Positions 53,978 through 64,000 of a DNA stretch of 64,000 nt are shown here, one piece after another. Position 1 is the first letter of the stretch; each line of letters starts with the position of its first letter. The notes beneath the pieces are model-generated. The model did not search any database. It saw nothing but the letters and a program-made list of their open reading frames with translations, and was not told the origin of the DNA. This stretch comes from Pseudomonas sp. SJZ079 (GTDB lineage Bacteria > Pseudomonadota > Gammaproteobacteria > Pseudomonadales > Pseudomonadaceae): contig NZ_VIUH01000008.1 of the NCBI RefSeq assembly GCF_007993865.1, positions 94,739-158,738 of the forward strand. Reading direction: 5' to 3'. The position numbers and the translations under genes are program-made.

Positions 53978-54457
53978 ATGCGTCAACCGAAGATTATCGA
54001 CAGAAGTCAGGATCAGCGCTTCATGCGTGAGGCGCTGGCCTTGGCTGCCGAGGGCGCTGTATTGGGTGAGGTGCCGGTGGGGGCGGTGCTGGTGAGCGAT
54101 GGCGAGATCGTCGGGCGCGGCTTCAACTGTCCGATCTCCAGCCATGATCCCAGTGCCCACGCCGAGATGGTGGCGATTCGTGCCGCGGCGCAGGGCCTGG
54201 CCAATTACCGCCTGCCCGGTAGCACCCTGTATGTGACGCTGGAGCCATGCAGCATGTGTGCGGGTTTGATCGTGCACGCGCGAATTCAGCGGGTGGTGTA
54301 TGGCGCCACCGAACCCAAGGCGGGCGTGGTGCTCAGTCGCGGCGAGTTTTTCAGTCAGAGCTTTCTCAATCACCGGGTATTGATCGAGGGGGGGGTGCTG
54401 GCCGAGGAGTGCGGCGCGGTGTTGAGCGAGTTCTTCAAGGCTCGGCGCGGCCGTTAG
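53978..54457 (+). CDS. tadA: tRNA-specific adenosine deaminase
   Basis: 159 aa. Deaminates A34 to inosine in tRNA-Arg(ACG). The zinc site is complete: HAEMVAIRAA (His and catalytic Glu) and LEPCSMCAGLIVH (two Cys); GAVLVSDGEIVGRGFN is also typical. An uninterrupted run of eight G (54388-54395) lies in the codons for residues about 137-140, a spot prone to slippage. It is convergent with mltF, 20 nt away. Confidence 0.95.
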   Translation: MRQPKIIDRSQDQRFMREALALAAEGAVLGEVPVGAVLVSDGEIVGRGFNCPISSHDPSAHAEMVAIRAAAQGLANYRLPGSTLYVTLEPCSMCAGLIVHARIQRVVYGATEPKAGVVLSRGEFFSQSFLNHRVLIEGGVLAEECGAVLSEFFKARRGR

Positions 54458-54477
54458 GGGCGCGGAAGGGCGGAGCG

Positions 54478-56055
<1,578 letters not shown>

Positions 56056-56103
56056 CTAGAATGCACGGCCTCAAAGTACACCCCTTCCCAGAGGCTGTCC
56101 CCG

Positions 56104-59100
56104 ATGTTGATCCTGCGCGGCGCTCCCGCCCTTTCTGCTTTTCGCCACGGTAAATTGCTTGAGCAACTGACCAGCAAAGTACCCGCTGTGACTGGGCTGT
56201 ACGCCGAGTTCGCGCATTTTGCCGAGGTCAGCGGTGTGCTCGCCGCCGATGAAGAGCAGGTGCTGGCTCGTCTGCTGAAATACGGTCCGAGTGTGGCGGT
56301 GCAGGAGCCACAAGGGCGCCTGTTCCTCACGGTGCCGCGTTTCGGCACCATCTCGCCGTGGTCAAGCAAGGCCAGCGATATCGCCCACAACTGTGGGCTG
56401 GCCAAGATTCAGCGCATCGAGCGCGGCATCGCCTACTACGTCTCTGGCGAGCTCAGCGCTGCCCAGGCCGGGCAGGTTGCCGACGTGCTGCATGACCGCA
56501 TGACGCAGTTGGTACTGAGTGCACTGGAAGATGCTGCGGCACTGTTCAGTCACGCTCAGCCCAAGCCGCTGACCGTGGTCGATGTGTTGGCTGGTGGTCG
56601 CGCCGCCCTGGAGCGGGCCAACGTCGAGTTGGGCCTGGCTCTGGCCGAGGACGAGATCGACTATCTGGTCAGCAGCTTCACCGAGCTGGGGCGCAACCCC
56701 CATGACATCGAATTGATGATGTTTGCGCAGGCCAACTCCGAGCATTGTCGGCACAAGATCTTCAATGCCAGCTGGGACATTGATGGTGAGAGCCAGGAAA
56801 AGTCGCTGTTCGGCATGATCAAGAACACCTATCAGATGCACAGCGAAGGCGTGTTGTCCGCATACAAGGACAACGCCGCGGTGATCGTCGGGCATACCGC
56901 CGGACGCTTCTACCCGAATGCCGAGACCCGTCAGTACGGTGCGACCCAGGAGCCGGTGCACATCCTGATGAAGGTGGAAACCCACAATCATCCGACCGCC
57001 ATCGCGCCGTTTCCCGGCGCTGCCACCGGCTCCGGCGGCGAGATTCGCGATGAGGGCGCTACCGGCCGCGGTGCCAAGCCCAAGGCCGGCCTGACTGGCT
57101 TCACCGTCTCCAACCTGCAAATTCCCGGTTTCGAACAGCCCTGGGAAGTGCCGTACGGCAAGCCCGAGCGCATCGTTACCGCCCTGGACATCATGATCGA
57201 GGGGCCGCTGGGCGGCGCCGCGTTCAACAACGAATTCGGTCGGCCGGCGCTGACCGGCTACTTCCGCACCTTCGAACAGGCGATCCAGACGCCGCGCGGT
57301 GAAGAAGTACGCGGCTACCACAAGCCGATCATGCTGGCTGGTGGCATGGGCAACATCCGCGCCGAGCACGTGCAGAAGGCTGAGATCACCATCGGCTCCA
57401 AGCTGATCGTGCTCGGCGGCCCGGCCATGCTGATCGGCTTGGGCGGCGGCGCCGCTTCGTCGATGGCCACCGGCACCAGTTCGGCCGACCTGGATTTCGC
57501 CTCGGTGCAGCGCGAGAACCCGGAAATGGAGCGCCGTTGCCAGGAAGTGATCGACCGCTGCTGGCAGCTCGGCGAGCACAATCCGATCAGCTTCATTCAT
57601 GATGTCGGTGCCGGCGGCTTGTCCAATGCCTTCCCCGAGCTGGTCAACGATGGCGGGCGTGGCGGACGTTTCGAATTGCGCAACGTGCCGAACGACGAAC
57701 CGGGCATGGCGCCCCATGAAATCTGGAGCAACGAGTCCCAGGAACGTTACGTCATGGCGGTCGGTGCGGCCGACTTCGAGCGCTTCAAGGCGATCTGCGA
57801 GCGTGAACGCTGCCCGTTCGCGGTAGTCGGCGAGGCCACCGAGGAGGCGCACCTGACCGTTGCCGACAGCCATTTCGCTAATAACGCGGTGGACATGCCG
57901 CTCAACGTGCTGCTCGGCAAGGCGCCGCGCATGCACCGCAGCGCCGACCGTGAGGCCGAGCTGGGCGATGATTTCGATGCCCGCGGTCTGGACATGGACG
58001 AGGCGGTTACCCGCGTACTGCGCCACCCGGCCGTGGCCAGCAAGAACTTCCTGATCACCATCGGCGATCGCAGCATCACCGGCCTGGTCGCCCGCGACCA
58101 GATGGTCGGTCCGTGGCAGGTGCCAGTGGCCGATTGTGCGGTCACCTCTACCAGTTTCGATGTCTACACCGGCGAAGCCATGGCGATGGGCGAGCGTACC
58201 CCGTTGGCCCTGCTCGATGCTCCGGCATCCGGACGCATGGCCATCGGCGAAACCCTGACCAACATCGCGGCCTCGCGCATCGACGCTATCTCCGACATCA
58301 AACTGTCCGCCAACTGGATGGCCGCGGCCGGTCATCCAGGTGAAGACGCGCGCCTGTATGACACGGTCAAGGCCGTCGGCATGCAGTTGTGTCCCGAGCT
58401 GGGCATCACCATTCCGGTGGGCAAGGACTCGATGTCGATGCAGACCCGCTGGCAGGACGAGGGCGCGGAAAAGAGCGTCACCTCGCCGCTGTCGCTGATC
58501 GTTACCGGCTTTGCCCCAGTCAGCGATGTGCGCAAGACCCTGACTCCGCAACTGCGCATGGATAAGGGAGTAACCGACCTGATCCTGATCGACCTGGGCC
58601 GAGGGCAGAACCGCATGGGTGCCTCGATTCTCGCTCAGGTGCACGGCAAGCTCGGCCGGCAGGCGCCGGATGTCGATGATGCCGAAGACCTCAAGGCGTT
58701 TTTCGCGGTGATCCAGGGGCTGAATGCCGACGGTTACCTATTGGCCTACCACGACCGTTCCGACGGCGGCATGCTGGTCAGTGCGCTGGAAATGGCCTTC
58801 GCCGGGCACTGTGGTCTGAATCTGTACCTTGACTCGCTGGCCGACAACAGCGAGGAGCTGGCCGCCGTGTTGTTCAACGAAGAGCTGGGTGCGGTGATTC
58901 AGGTGCATCAGGATGCTACGCCCGAGGTGCTGGCGCAGTTCAGTGCCGCCGGCCTGGGTGACTGTGTGGCGGTGATCGGGCAACCGGTGAACAACGATGA
59001 GGTGGCAATCAGCTTCAACGGTCAGCCGGTATTCGCCGGCCAGCGCCGTCTGTTGCAGCGGCAGTGGGCGGAAACCAGCTACCAGATCCAGCGCCTGCGC

Positions 59101-60000
59101 GATAACGTCCAGTGTGCCGATCAGGAGTTCGACGCCCTGCTGGAGGAGGATAATCCTGGCTTGAATATCAAGCTTGGCTTCGACGTCAACGATGACATCG
59201 CAGCGCCGTACATCAAGAAAGGCCTGCGCCCGCAAATCGCCGTACTGCGCGAGCAGGGGGTCAACGGTCAGGTGGAAATGGCTGCGGCCTTCGATCGCGC
59301 CGGTTTCAACGCGGTCGACGTGCACATGAGCGATATCCTCGCCGGACGCGTCGATCTGGACAGCTTCAAAGGTTTGGTCGCCTGTGGCGGCTTCTCCTAT
59401 GGCGACGTGCTCGGTGCTGGTGAGGGTTGGGCCAAGTCGATCCTGTTCAATAACCGTGCGCGGGATGCCTTCAGTGCCTTCTTCGAACGCAATGACAGCT
59501 TCAGTCTGGGCGTGTGCAACGGTTGCCAGATGCTCTCCAACCTGCACGAACTGATTCCTGGCAGCGAGTTCTGGCCGCATTTCGTGCGTAACCGCTCGGA
59601 GCAATTCGAGGCGCGCGTGGCCATGGTTCAGGTGCAGGAGTCGGCGTCGATCTTCCTGCAGGGCATGGCCGGGTCGCGTATGCCGATCGCCATCGCCCAC
59701 GGCGAGGGGCATGCCGAGTTCGAGAGCGAGGAGGCTTTGCTTGAGGCCGACTTGTCTGGCTGTGTGGCCATGCGCTTCACCGATAACCACGGCAAGGTCA
59801 CCGAGACTTACCCGGCGAACCCGAACGGTTCGCCGCGCGGGATTACCGGCCTGACCAGTCGCGATGGCCGGGTGACCATCATGATGCCGCACCCGGAGCG
59901 GGTGTTCCGCGCCGTGCAGAACTCCTGGCGGCCCGAGGAGTGGCAGGAAGATGCCGGCTGGCTGCGCATGTTCCGTAACGCTCGCGTTTGGGTGGATTGA
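56104..60000 (+). CDS. purL: Phosphoribosylformylglycinamidine synthase
   Basis: 1298 aa. Single-chain (large) PurL that makes FGAM in purine synthesis from FGAR, ATP and glutamine. It has an N-terminal PurS-like domain, a linker, and a catalytic core with [38 protein letters not shown] and [17 protein letters not shown] [13 protein letters not shown]. The C-terminal glutaminase has Cys1138 ([18 protein letters not shown]) and [11 protein letters not shown]. The ATG at 56104 ([13 protein letters not shown]) is the family start; the open frame begins at 56008. It is followed by a CDGSH gene 18 nt on. Confidence 0.97.
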   Translation: MLILRGAPALSAFRHGKLLEQLTSKVPAVTGLYAEFAHFAEVSGVLAADEEQVLARLLKYGPSVAVQEPQGRLFLTVPRFGTISPWSSKASDIAHNCGLAKIQRIERGIAYYVSGELSAAQAGQVADVLHDRMTQLVLSALEDAAALFSHAQPKPLTVVDVLAGGRAALERANVELGLALAEDEIDYLVSSFTELGRNPHDIELMMFAQANSEHCRHKIFNASWDIDGESQEKSLFGMIKNTYQMHSEGVLSAYKDNAAVIVGHTAGRFYPNAETRQYGATQEPVHILMKVETHNHPTAIAPFPGAATGSGGEIRDEGATGRGAKPKAGLTGFTVSNLQIPGFEQPWEVPYGKPERIVTALDIMIEGPLGGAAFNNEFGRPALTGYFRTFEQAIQTPRGEEVRGYHKPIMLAGGMGNIRAEHVQKAEITIGSKLIVLGGPAMLIGLGGGAASSMATGTSSADLDFASVQRENPEMERRCQEVIDRCWQLGEHNPISFIHDVGAGGLSNAFPELVNDGGRGGRFELRNVPNDEPGMAPHEIWSNESQERYVMAVGAADFERFKAICERERCPFAVVGEATEEAHLTVADSHFANNAVDMPLNVLLGKAPRMHRSADREAELGDDFDARGLDMDEAVTRVLRHPAVASKNFLITIGDRSITGLVARDQMVGPWQVPVADCAVTSTSFDVYTGEAMAMGERTPLALLDAPASGRMAIGETLTNIAASRIDAISDIKLSANWMAAAGHPGEDARLYDTVKAVGMQLCPELGITIPVGKDSMSMQTRWQDEGAEKSVTSPLSLIVTGFAPVSDVRKTLTPQLRMDKGVTDLILIDLGRGQNRMGASILAQVHGKLGRQAPDVDDAEDLKAFFAVIQGLNADGYLLAYHDRSDGGMLVSALEMAFAGHCGLNLYLDSLADNSEELAAVLFNEELGAVIQVHQDATPEVLAQFSAAGLGDCVAVIGQPVNNDEVAISFNGQPVFAGQRRLLQRQWAETSYQIQRLRDNVQCADQEFDALLEEDNPGLNIKLGFDVNDDIAAPYIKKGLRPQIAVLREQGVNGQVEMAAAFDRAGFNAVDVHMSDILAGRVDLDSFKGLVACGGFSYGDVLGAGEGWAKSILFNNRARDAFSAFFERNDSFSLGVCNGCQMLSNLHELIPGSEFWPHFVRNRSEQFEARVAMVQVQESASIFLQGMAGSRMPIAIAHGEGHAEFESEEALLEADLSGCVAMRFTDNHGKVTETYPANPNGSPRGITGLTSRDGRVTIMMPHPERVFRAVQNSWRPEEWQEDAGWLRMFRNARVWVD

Positions 60001-60018
60001 TCCTGGTGGCGCGCCCTC

Positions 60019-60267
60019 ATGCCGGATGAGGGCGCGCCGATTCTCCCCGAGGTTCGCTGGGTCAAGCCCGGCGACTACTTGTCGTTGTGCCGCTGTGGGC
60101 GCTCGCCCACGCTTCCCGATTGCCCTGCCGAATGCCAATCATGTCTGTACCTGCAGCCAGTGCGTGAGCAGTGGTTGCTGCTCTGCCGCTGCGCGGGCTC
60201 GGTACGGCTGCCCTATTGCGATGGCAGTCATGCCGCTGCGGCGTGCTCTTTGAAAGCCAAGGGGTAG
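60019..60267 (+). CDS. CDGSH-type iron-sulfur protein
   Basis: 82 aa. The C-terminal motif CRCAGSVRLPYCDGSHAA is an exact match to the CDGSH pattern (Cys-x-Cys-x2-Ser-x3-Pro-x-Cys-Asp-Gly-Ser-His), whose three Cys and one His hold a [2Fe-2S] cluster. The N-terminal half has a related motif, CRCGRSPTLPDCPAEC, that lacks Asp-Gly-Ser-His but has an extra Cys pair (ECQSC). It looks like a two-repeat protein with one site degenerate. It starts 18 nt after purL. Role unknown. Confidence 0.8.
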   Translation: MPDEGAPILPEVRWVKPGDYLSLCRCGRSPTLPDCPAECQSCLYLQPVREQWLLLCRCAGSVRLPYCDGSHAAAACSLKAKG

Positions 60268-60455
60268 CGTTTCTGGTCGTGTCGTTGACGATTATTGGCG
60301 CGCGTGAGTGATGCACCGATTGAACGCTCAGACGACTGGCCAGTCGAAGTTTAGACCTGTGATGGATGTCGCTGTCTGTGATTGTGGCTAAGTGCCATTA
60401 TTTGTTGGCGTCATTATTTTGCTGTTTTCAAACTGGCCTGCTTGCGGAGACCTCG

Positions 60456-60773
60456 ATGTACAAGCTGTGTTTCTATGTTCCGGAAAGTCACCTAGAGGCG
60501 GTTAAAACGGCCGTGTTTGCCGTCGGTGCTGGCCGGGTCGGTGGCTATGACAGTTGCTGCTGGCAAGTCTTGGGGCAGGGCCAGTTTCGGCCGTTGCAGG
60601 GCAGTCAGCCGTTTCTCGGGCAGGTTGGCACGATCGAGCGGGTGGCGGAGTGGAAGGTTGAGCTGGTGGTCGCCGATGAGCTGATTCATGCGGCGGTCAA
60701 GGCGTTGAAGAGCACTCACCCCTATGAAACCCCGGCCTTCGATGTATGGCGTTTGTCCGACATCCAGTTCTAG
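60456..60773 (+). CDS. YqfO/NIF3-like C-terminal domain protein
   Basis: 105 aa from the ATG at 60456 (MYKLCFYVPESHLEAVKTAV). It corresponds to the CutA/PII-like insert domain found in NIF3 (DUF34) proteins, here free-standing: FAVGAGRVGGYDSCCWQV, GQFRPLQGSQPFLG, and HPYETPAFDVW at the end. Such stand-alone domains are common in Pseudomonas; function is unknown. The frame extends upstream to 60366 with a hydrophobic stretch, but the family starts at MYKL behind GGAGAC. It is followed by a terminator. Confidence 0.85.
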   Translation: MYKLCFYVPESHLEAVKTAVFAVGAGRVGGYDSCCWQVLGQGQFRPLQGSQPFLGQVGTIERVAEWKVELVVADELIHAAVKALKSTHPYETPAFDVWRLSDIQF

Positions 60774-60790
60774 CTGTCACGGCATATGGA

Positions 60791-60813
60791 AAGGCGCCGA
60801 GGGGCGCCTTTTT
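60791..60813 (+). terminator. Terminator after the YqfO-like gene
   Basis: 8-bp stem AAGGCGCC (60791-60798) with GGCGCCTT (60803-60810), loop GAGG, followed by TTT. It lies 17 nt after the stop and separates this gene from the convergent L,D-transpeptidase gene. Confidence 0.85.
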
Positions 60814-60852
60814 GCTGGGCGACGGGGTGGCGCTTGCTGGGGTGCACCCAGC

Positions 60853-61356
60853 CTACGGACGAATCTCGATCAGGGTGCCGTCCTTGACCAGCTTCCAGAC
60901 TTCGCGCATGTCGCTGTTTTGCATGGCGATACAGCCCTCGGTCCAGTCCAGGGTGTGGAAGAACCACTCCGGGTACTCCTCATCCACTGGCGTGCCGTGA
61001 ATCATGATCATGCCGCCCGGCGATACCCCGTTGTCGTGCGCTTTGGCCTGGTCGCGGGCGTTCGGGTAGGAGATGTGCAGGGACAACTGGTAATTTTCGC
61101 TGGTTTTGCGCCAGTCGATCCAGTAAAGGCCTTCGGGGGTGCGGCGATCGCCTTCGCGTTGTTTAGCGCCGGTTGGTTGTTTGCCGAGGGAAATGCGGTA
61201 GGACTTGAAGGGTTGGCCACGGCTGATCAGATGCAGCTTGCGTTCGGATTTGACCACCAGCACCTTGTCGACGTTTAGCGCCTCGGTTGTGGGCGTGGCA
61301 TTGGCATAGGCCGCGAGCGCCATGGGCAAGCAGAGTAGGGCGAGTAACCAGCGCAT
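60853..61356 (-). CDS. L,D-transpeptidase (YkuD) family protein
   Basis: About 167 aa from the ATG at 61356 (MRWLLALLCLPMALAAYANA, signal peptide cleaved near residue 20). The YkuD catalytic region is intact: MIMIHGTPVDEEYPEW followed by WTEGCIAMQNSDM with the nucleophilic Cys. VLVVKSERKLHLI and GDRRTPEGLYWIDW are typical upstream motifs. It could cross-link peptidoglycan or attach proteins to it. It is small, with no peptidoglycan-binding domain. It follows the Nudix gene by 19 nt on the same strand. Confidence 0.88.
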   Translation of the reverse strand: MRWLLALLCLPMALAAYANATPTTEALNVDKVLVVKSERKLHLISRGQPFKSYRISLGKQPTGAKQREGDRRTPEGLYWIDWRKTSENYQLSLHISYPNARDQAKAHDNGVSPGGMIMIHGTPVDEEYPEWFFHTLDWTEGCIAMQNSDMREVWKLVKDGTLIEIRP

Positions 61357-61375
61357 CGGAGCGATATCCCAAGGA

Positions 61376-61933
61376 TCAAACTGTTTTTCTGTAGTGCGCG
61401 CGCAATGCATCGAGCGGCTCGTTACGTACTGGGTAGACCTGCCGTTGCCGGTCGGTGAAATAGCATTCTAAAGTACGTCCAATAGTCGGGAAAGCCAGCT
61501 CTGACCAAGGGATGTCGCGCTCGTGAAACAGCTGGACCTCCAGGCTTTCCTCGCCTACGGCGAAATCCAGGTCGACCAGCTCGGCACGGAAGAACATATA
61601 CACCTGATTGATGTGTGGCAGGTCGAACAGGGTGTACAGGGTCAGGTCGCGAACGCGTGCGCAGGCCTCCTCTTGGGTTTCCCGGGCGGCGGCTTGTTCC
61701 AGTGTTTCGCCGTTTTCCATAAAACCGGCTGGCAGGGTCCAGTAGCCTCTGCGCGGCTCGATCGCGCGCCGACACAATAGAACCTGTCCATTCCATACCG
61801 GCAGACAGCCGGCGACGATGCGTGGGTTCTGGTAATGAATGGTGTGACATTGCTCGCACACGAAGCGCAGACGATTATCGCCTTCGGGAATGCGCTGGGT
61901 GACTGGGCTGCCGCAATGGCTGCAGAACTTCAT
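61376..61933 (-). CDS. Nudix hydrolase with N-terminal zinc ribbon
   Basis: 185 aa. The N-terminus has a zinc ribbon, MKFCSHCGSPV and FVCEQCHTIHYQNP (two Cys pairs). The Nudix box is GFMENGETLEQAAARETQEE, followed by Ala-Cys where the consensus has x-Gly, a variant usual in this subfamily. Substrate unknown: NADH-pyrophosphatase-like zinc ribbons suggest a nucleotide, but this protein is shorter than NudC. Divergent from the CoA pyrophosphatase gene (169 nt between). Confidence 0.85.
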   Translation of the reverse strand: MKFCSHCGSPVTQRIPEGDNRLRFVCEQCHTIHYQNPRIVAGCLPVWNGQVLLCRRAIEPRRGYWTLPAGFMENGETLEQAAARETQEEACARVRDLTLYTLFDLPHINQVYMFFRAELVDLDFAVGEESLEVQLFHERDIPWSELAFPTIGRTLECYFTDRQRQVYPVRNEPLDALRAHYRKTV

Positions 61934-62102
61934 GCCGAATCCTCTTGGTGCACGGCATATCTTGGCGCGCGGCGGGGCTTAGCGGCAAGTGCAATGGGGG
62001 CTTGGATAGGTCGTCTGAATATTGCCCGTTGGCGGTGCAGGGCTTGGGCCTGTCGGCGCTTTCGTGCCATCATCCGGAACATAAAAAACACCGAGAGTAC
62101 CC

Positions 62103-62705
62103 ATGCTCGACGAGTTACTCCAACGCGTGCGTGGCTACAGCCCGCGTTTACTGGAGACCGACCACAGCTTCCCCGAGGCGGCGGTGCTGGTTCCGATCAC
62201 CCGCAACGATGAGCCGGAAGTGGTGCTGACTTTGCGTGCCAGCGGCCTGTCTACCCATGGCGGTGAAGTGGCGTTCCCCGGTGGGCGTCGCGACCCGGAA
62301 GATGCCGATTTGATTCGCACTGCACTGCGTGAGGCGGAAGAGGAAATCGGCCTGCCCCCTGGGTTGGTCGAGGTGATCGGGCCCCTGAGCTCCCTGGTAT
62401 CGCGCCACGGTATTCAGGTCACGCCTTATGTCGGGTTGGTGCCGGACTACGTCGAGTACCAGGCCAACGATAACGAGATCGCGGCGGTGTTCTCGGTACC
62501 GCTGGCATTTTTCCGCAGCGACCCCCGGGAAATGACCCATCGCATCGACTACCTCGGGCGCAGCTGGTACGTGCCGAGTTACCGCTATGGCGAATACAAG
62601 ATCTGGGGGCTGACGGCCATCATGCTGGTAGAGCTGGTCAACCTGGTGTACGACGCCGGCATCGCTTTGCATCAGCCACCGGAACATTTCATCAACCTGA
62701 ATTGA
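62103..62705 (+). CDS. CoA pyrophosphatase (NudL-like Nudix hydrolase)
   Basis: 200 aa. The CoA-Nudix signature VLLTLRASGLSTHGGEVAFP-like region (VVLTLRASGLSTHGGEVAFP) precedes the Nudix box GGRRDPEDADLIRTALREAEEEIG. Expected activity: cleavage of CoA to 4'-phosphopantetheine and 3',5'-ADP. VTPYVGLVPDYVEYQANDNE and the WGLTAIML motif are also family-typical. It is followed after 22 nt by the carbonic anhydrase-like gene. Confidence 0.9.
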   Translation: MLDELLQRVRGYSPRLLETDHSFPEAAVLVPITRNDEPEVVLTLRASGLSTHGGEVAFPGGRRDPEDADLIRTALREAEEEIGLPPGLVEVIGPLSSLVSRHGIQVTPYVGLVPDYVEYQANDNEIAAVFSVPLAFFRSDPREMTHRIDYLGRSWYVPSYRYGEYKIWGLTAIMLVELVNLVYDAGIALHQPPEHFINLN

Positions 62706-62727
62706 CGCTTAGGATGGGGACGCAGCC

Positions 62728-63252
62728 ATGAAGTATCGCCTGGGACAATCGCACGTCGAAGCCCACCCGCAGAGCTGGGTGGCTCCGAATGCCACGCTGG
62801 TCGGCAAGGTCAGGCTGGAGTCGGGTGCCAGTGTCTGGTTCAACGCCGTACTGCGCGGCGATAACGAGCTGATTCACATCGGCGAGCAGAGTAACGTGCA
62901 GGATGGCACGGTGATGCACACCGATATGGGCTTCCCGCTGTCCGTTGGCAAGGGCGTGACCATTGGTCATAACGCCATGCTGCACGGCTGTTCGGTGGGC
63001 GACTACAGTCTGATCGGGATCAATGCCGTGGTGCTCAATGGGGCCAAAATCGGCAAATATTGCATCATCGGCGCCAATACCCTGATCGCCGAAGGCAAGG
63101 AAATTCCCGATGGCTCACTGGTAGTGGGCTCACCGGGCAAGGTGGTGCGTGAGCTGACCGATGCGCAGAAGCAGATGCTCGAAGCCAGCGCCGCGCATTA
63201 CCTGCATAACGCCCAGCGTTACGCGCGCGACCTGGTCGAGCAGGACGCTTGA
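62728..63252 (+). CDS. Gamma-class carbonic anhydrase family protein (YrdA-like)
   Basis: 174 aa left-handed beta-helix of hexapeptide repeats ([40 protein letters not shown]). Zinc-ligand histidines are in GTVMHTD and [10 protein letters not shown], the pattern of Cam/YrdA proteins. Carbonic anhydrase activity is not guaranteed, because many homologues lack the Cam acidic loop. It shares one base with the DUF1289 gene (TGATG). Confidence 0.88.
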   Translation: MKYRLGQSHVEAHPQSWVAPNATLVGKVRLESGASVWFNAVLRGDNELIHIGEQSNVQDGTVMHTDMGFPLSVGKGVTIGHNAMLHGCSVGDYSLIGINAVVLNGAKIGKYCIIGANTLIAEGKEIPDGSLVVGSPGKVVRELTDAQKQMLEASAAHYLHNAQRYARDLVEQDA

Positions 63253-63446
63253 TGGACGTCGAACGCCCGCTCGCCTCGCCTTGTGTACAGGTCTGTGCGC
63301 TGGACGAGGATGATATCTGCATAGGCTGTCAGCGCAGTGTCGCTGAGATTACTCGCTGGAGCCGCATGGACAACGCCGAGCGCCGTCAGGTGCTGCTGTT
63401 GTGTCACGAACGTGCCAGGGTCAGTGGTGCGTTGCTGCAGCACTAG
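63252..63446 (+). CDS. DUF1289 family small cysteine-rich protein
   Basis: 64 aa. Four cysteines in SPCVQVCALDEDDICIGCQR, followed by SVAEITRWSRMDNAERRQVL, the DUF1289 pattern; a metal or Fe-S site is likely but unproven. The ATG at 63252 overlaps the stop of the carbonic anhydrase gene, so it is translationally coupled. The ISL3-type insertion sequence begins within about 16 nt of its stop. Confidence 0.85.
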   Translation: MDVERPLASPCVQVCALDEDDICIGCQRSVAEITRWSRMDNAERRQVLLLCHERARVSGALLQH

Positions 63447-63461
63447 CCCCATTTATTTGGT

Positions 63462-64000
63462 TCATCGCGCTTTCCCGGGGAAGGCGGCCTTGATTTTCAG
63501 GAAGAAGTAGTCCGAGTCTCTGAAGCCATAGGCCATACGCTTGATCACCTTGATGCGGTTGTTCACCCCTTCCAGCAGGCTGGTATGCATGTGGAAGCGA
63601 GCGCTGGCGAGGATGCCTCGGGCGTAGCGCCTGAGGTTTCGAGCAAAGCGCTGTAGCGGTGCCAGATCGCTATCCCGCGCATGGCGTAACCAGGCCCTCC
63701 AGCGTTGCCAGCCTTCACGCACGCTGGGGGCATACCAGATCTCTTTCAGGGCGTCTTTGAGCACGTAAACGGTGGCCAGTGGCTGATTGGCGACCAGTAG
63801 CTCCTGCAATTGCACCGCCTGCTCATCTTTGAGGTTGTCCCGGTTGCGCAGGAGCAGCCAACGACTCTGCTTGACCACTTTGCGGGTGGGCTTGTCATGG
63901 CTCAACGCGTTGGCCTGATCGACCCGGATGCGGTCAATCACGTCGCGGCCATAACGCGCCACGACATGGAACAGGTCGTATACCACTTCGGCCTGTGGGC
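63462..64000 (-). mobile_element. ISL3-family transposase, 3' portion (continues past the window)
   Basis: About 179 codons of the C-terminal part of a DDE transposase: VVYDLFHVVARYGRDVIDRI, QANALSHDKPTRKVVKQSRW, then RFHMHTSLLEGVNNRIKVIK and RMAYGFRDSDYFFLKIKAAF, which is typical of ISL3 transposases. The frame is open to the window end, so the N-terminal half and the left end of the element lie beyond 64000. The end of the IS must fall in 63447-63461 or nearby; I could not identify its inverted repeat with only one end in view. Confidence 0.88.

Noticed and set aside
56362..58644. Minus-strand ORF of 760 codons opposite purL
   Set aside because: Antisense shadow; the plus-strand frame encodes an intact PurL.

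Overview
The window is a stretch of Pseudomonas chromosome, almost all of it housekeeping genes. It has high GC, strong GC-driven codon bias and dense same-strand operons. Its gene order (valS, holC, pepA, lptFG, queA-tgt-yajC-secDF, suhB, trmJ-cysE, the isc cluster, ndk-rlmN-pilF-rodZ-ispG-hisS-yfgM-bamB-der, leuA, xseA, guaBA, tadA, mltF, purL) is the one I know from the Pseudomonas aeruginosa group. The species cannot be named from this alone. Two adjacent Na+/H+ antiporter genes (nhaD, nhaC types) hint at a salt- or alkali-tolerant lineage.

Layout. 1-5.7 kb: rlmF, a possible nhaD/SRPBCC/winged-helix/VTT operon, and nhaC, all on the minus strand. 5.7-11.3 kb: valS, an unknown gene, holC and pepA (minus). 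11.4-13.6 kb: lptF-lptG, the inner-membrane part of the LPS export machine (plus). 13.7-14.9 kb: an RDD membrane protein, a cold-shock protein and tRNA-Leu(CAA) (minus). 15-20.4 kb: queA-tgt (queuosine) followed by yajC-secD-secF (protein export). 20.5-23.7 kb: a glycine-zipper protein, suhB (minus), trmJ and cysE. 23.7-29.4 kb: iscR-iscS-iscU-iscA-hscB-hscA-fdx-iscX behind two candidate IscR operators. The same direction continues with ndk, rlmN, pilF, rodZ, ispG, hisS, yfgM, bamB and der to 38.7 kb; RlmN and IspG are themselves Fe-S enzymes. 39-40.9 kb: an overlapping aminotransferase/omega-amidase pair. 41-45.8 kb: leuA with a candidate leader peptide, a 5'-truncated YbdG-type mechanosensitive channel remnant, an M23 peptidase and xseA (minus). 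46-48.8 kb: a zinc-ribbon protein of unknown role and a Fur-box-controlled TonB-dependent receptor. 48.9-52.2 kb: guaB-guaA. 52.4-54.5 kb: a Tat-exported multicopper oxidase and tadA. 54.5-60 kb: divergent mltF and purL. 60-63.4 kb: small genes (CDGSH protein, YqfO-like, L,D-transpeptidase, two Nudix hydrolases, gamma carbonic anhydrase, DUF1289). 63.4-64 kb: the 3' part of an ISL3-type transposase that runs off the window.

I saw no CRISPR array, prophage, defence island or biosynthetic cluster. The least explained structure is a set of 120-150 bp intergenic elements that are each one long imperfect palindrome (9178-9327 with a half copy at 1093-1187; 45819-45965; 50394-50536; about 52204-52327; possibly 53842-53977). 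They look like non-autonomous MITE/hairpin elements. Three share a similar central hairpin although their ends differ, and one starts exactly at the guaB stop codon and separates guaB from guaA. Other points to check are the leuA leader ORF, a -10 hexamer in the loop of a terminator-like hairpin before ndk, and the truncated channel gene.
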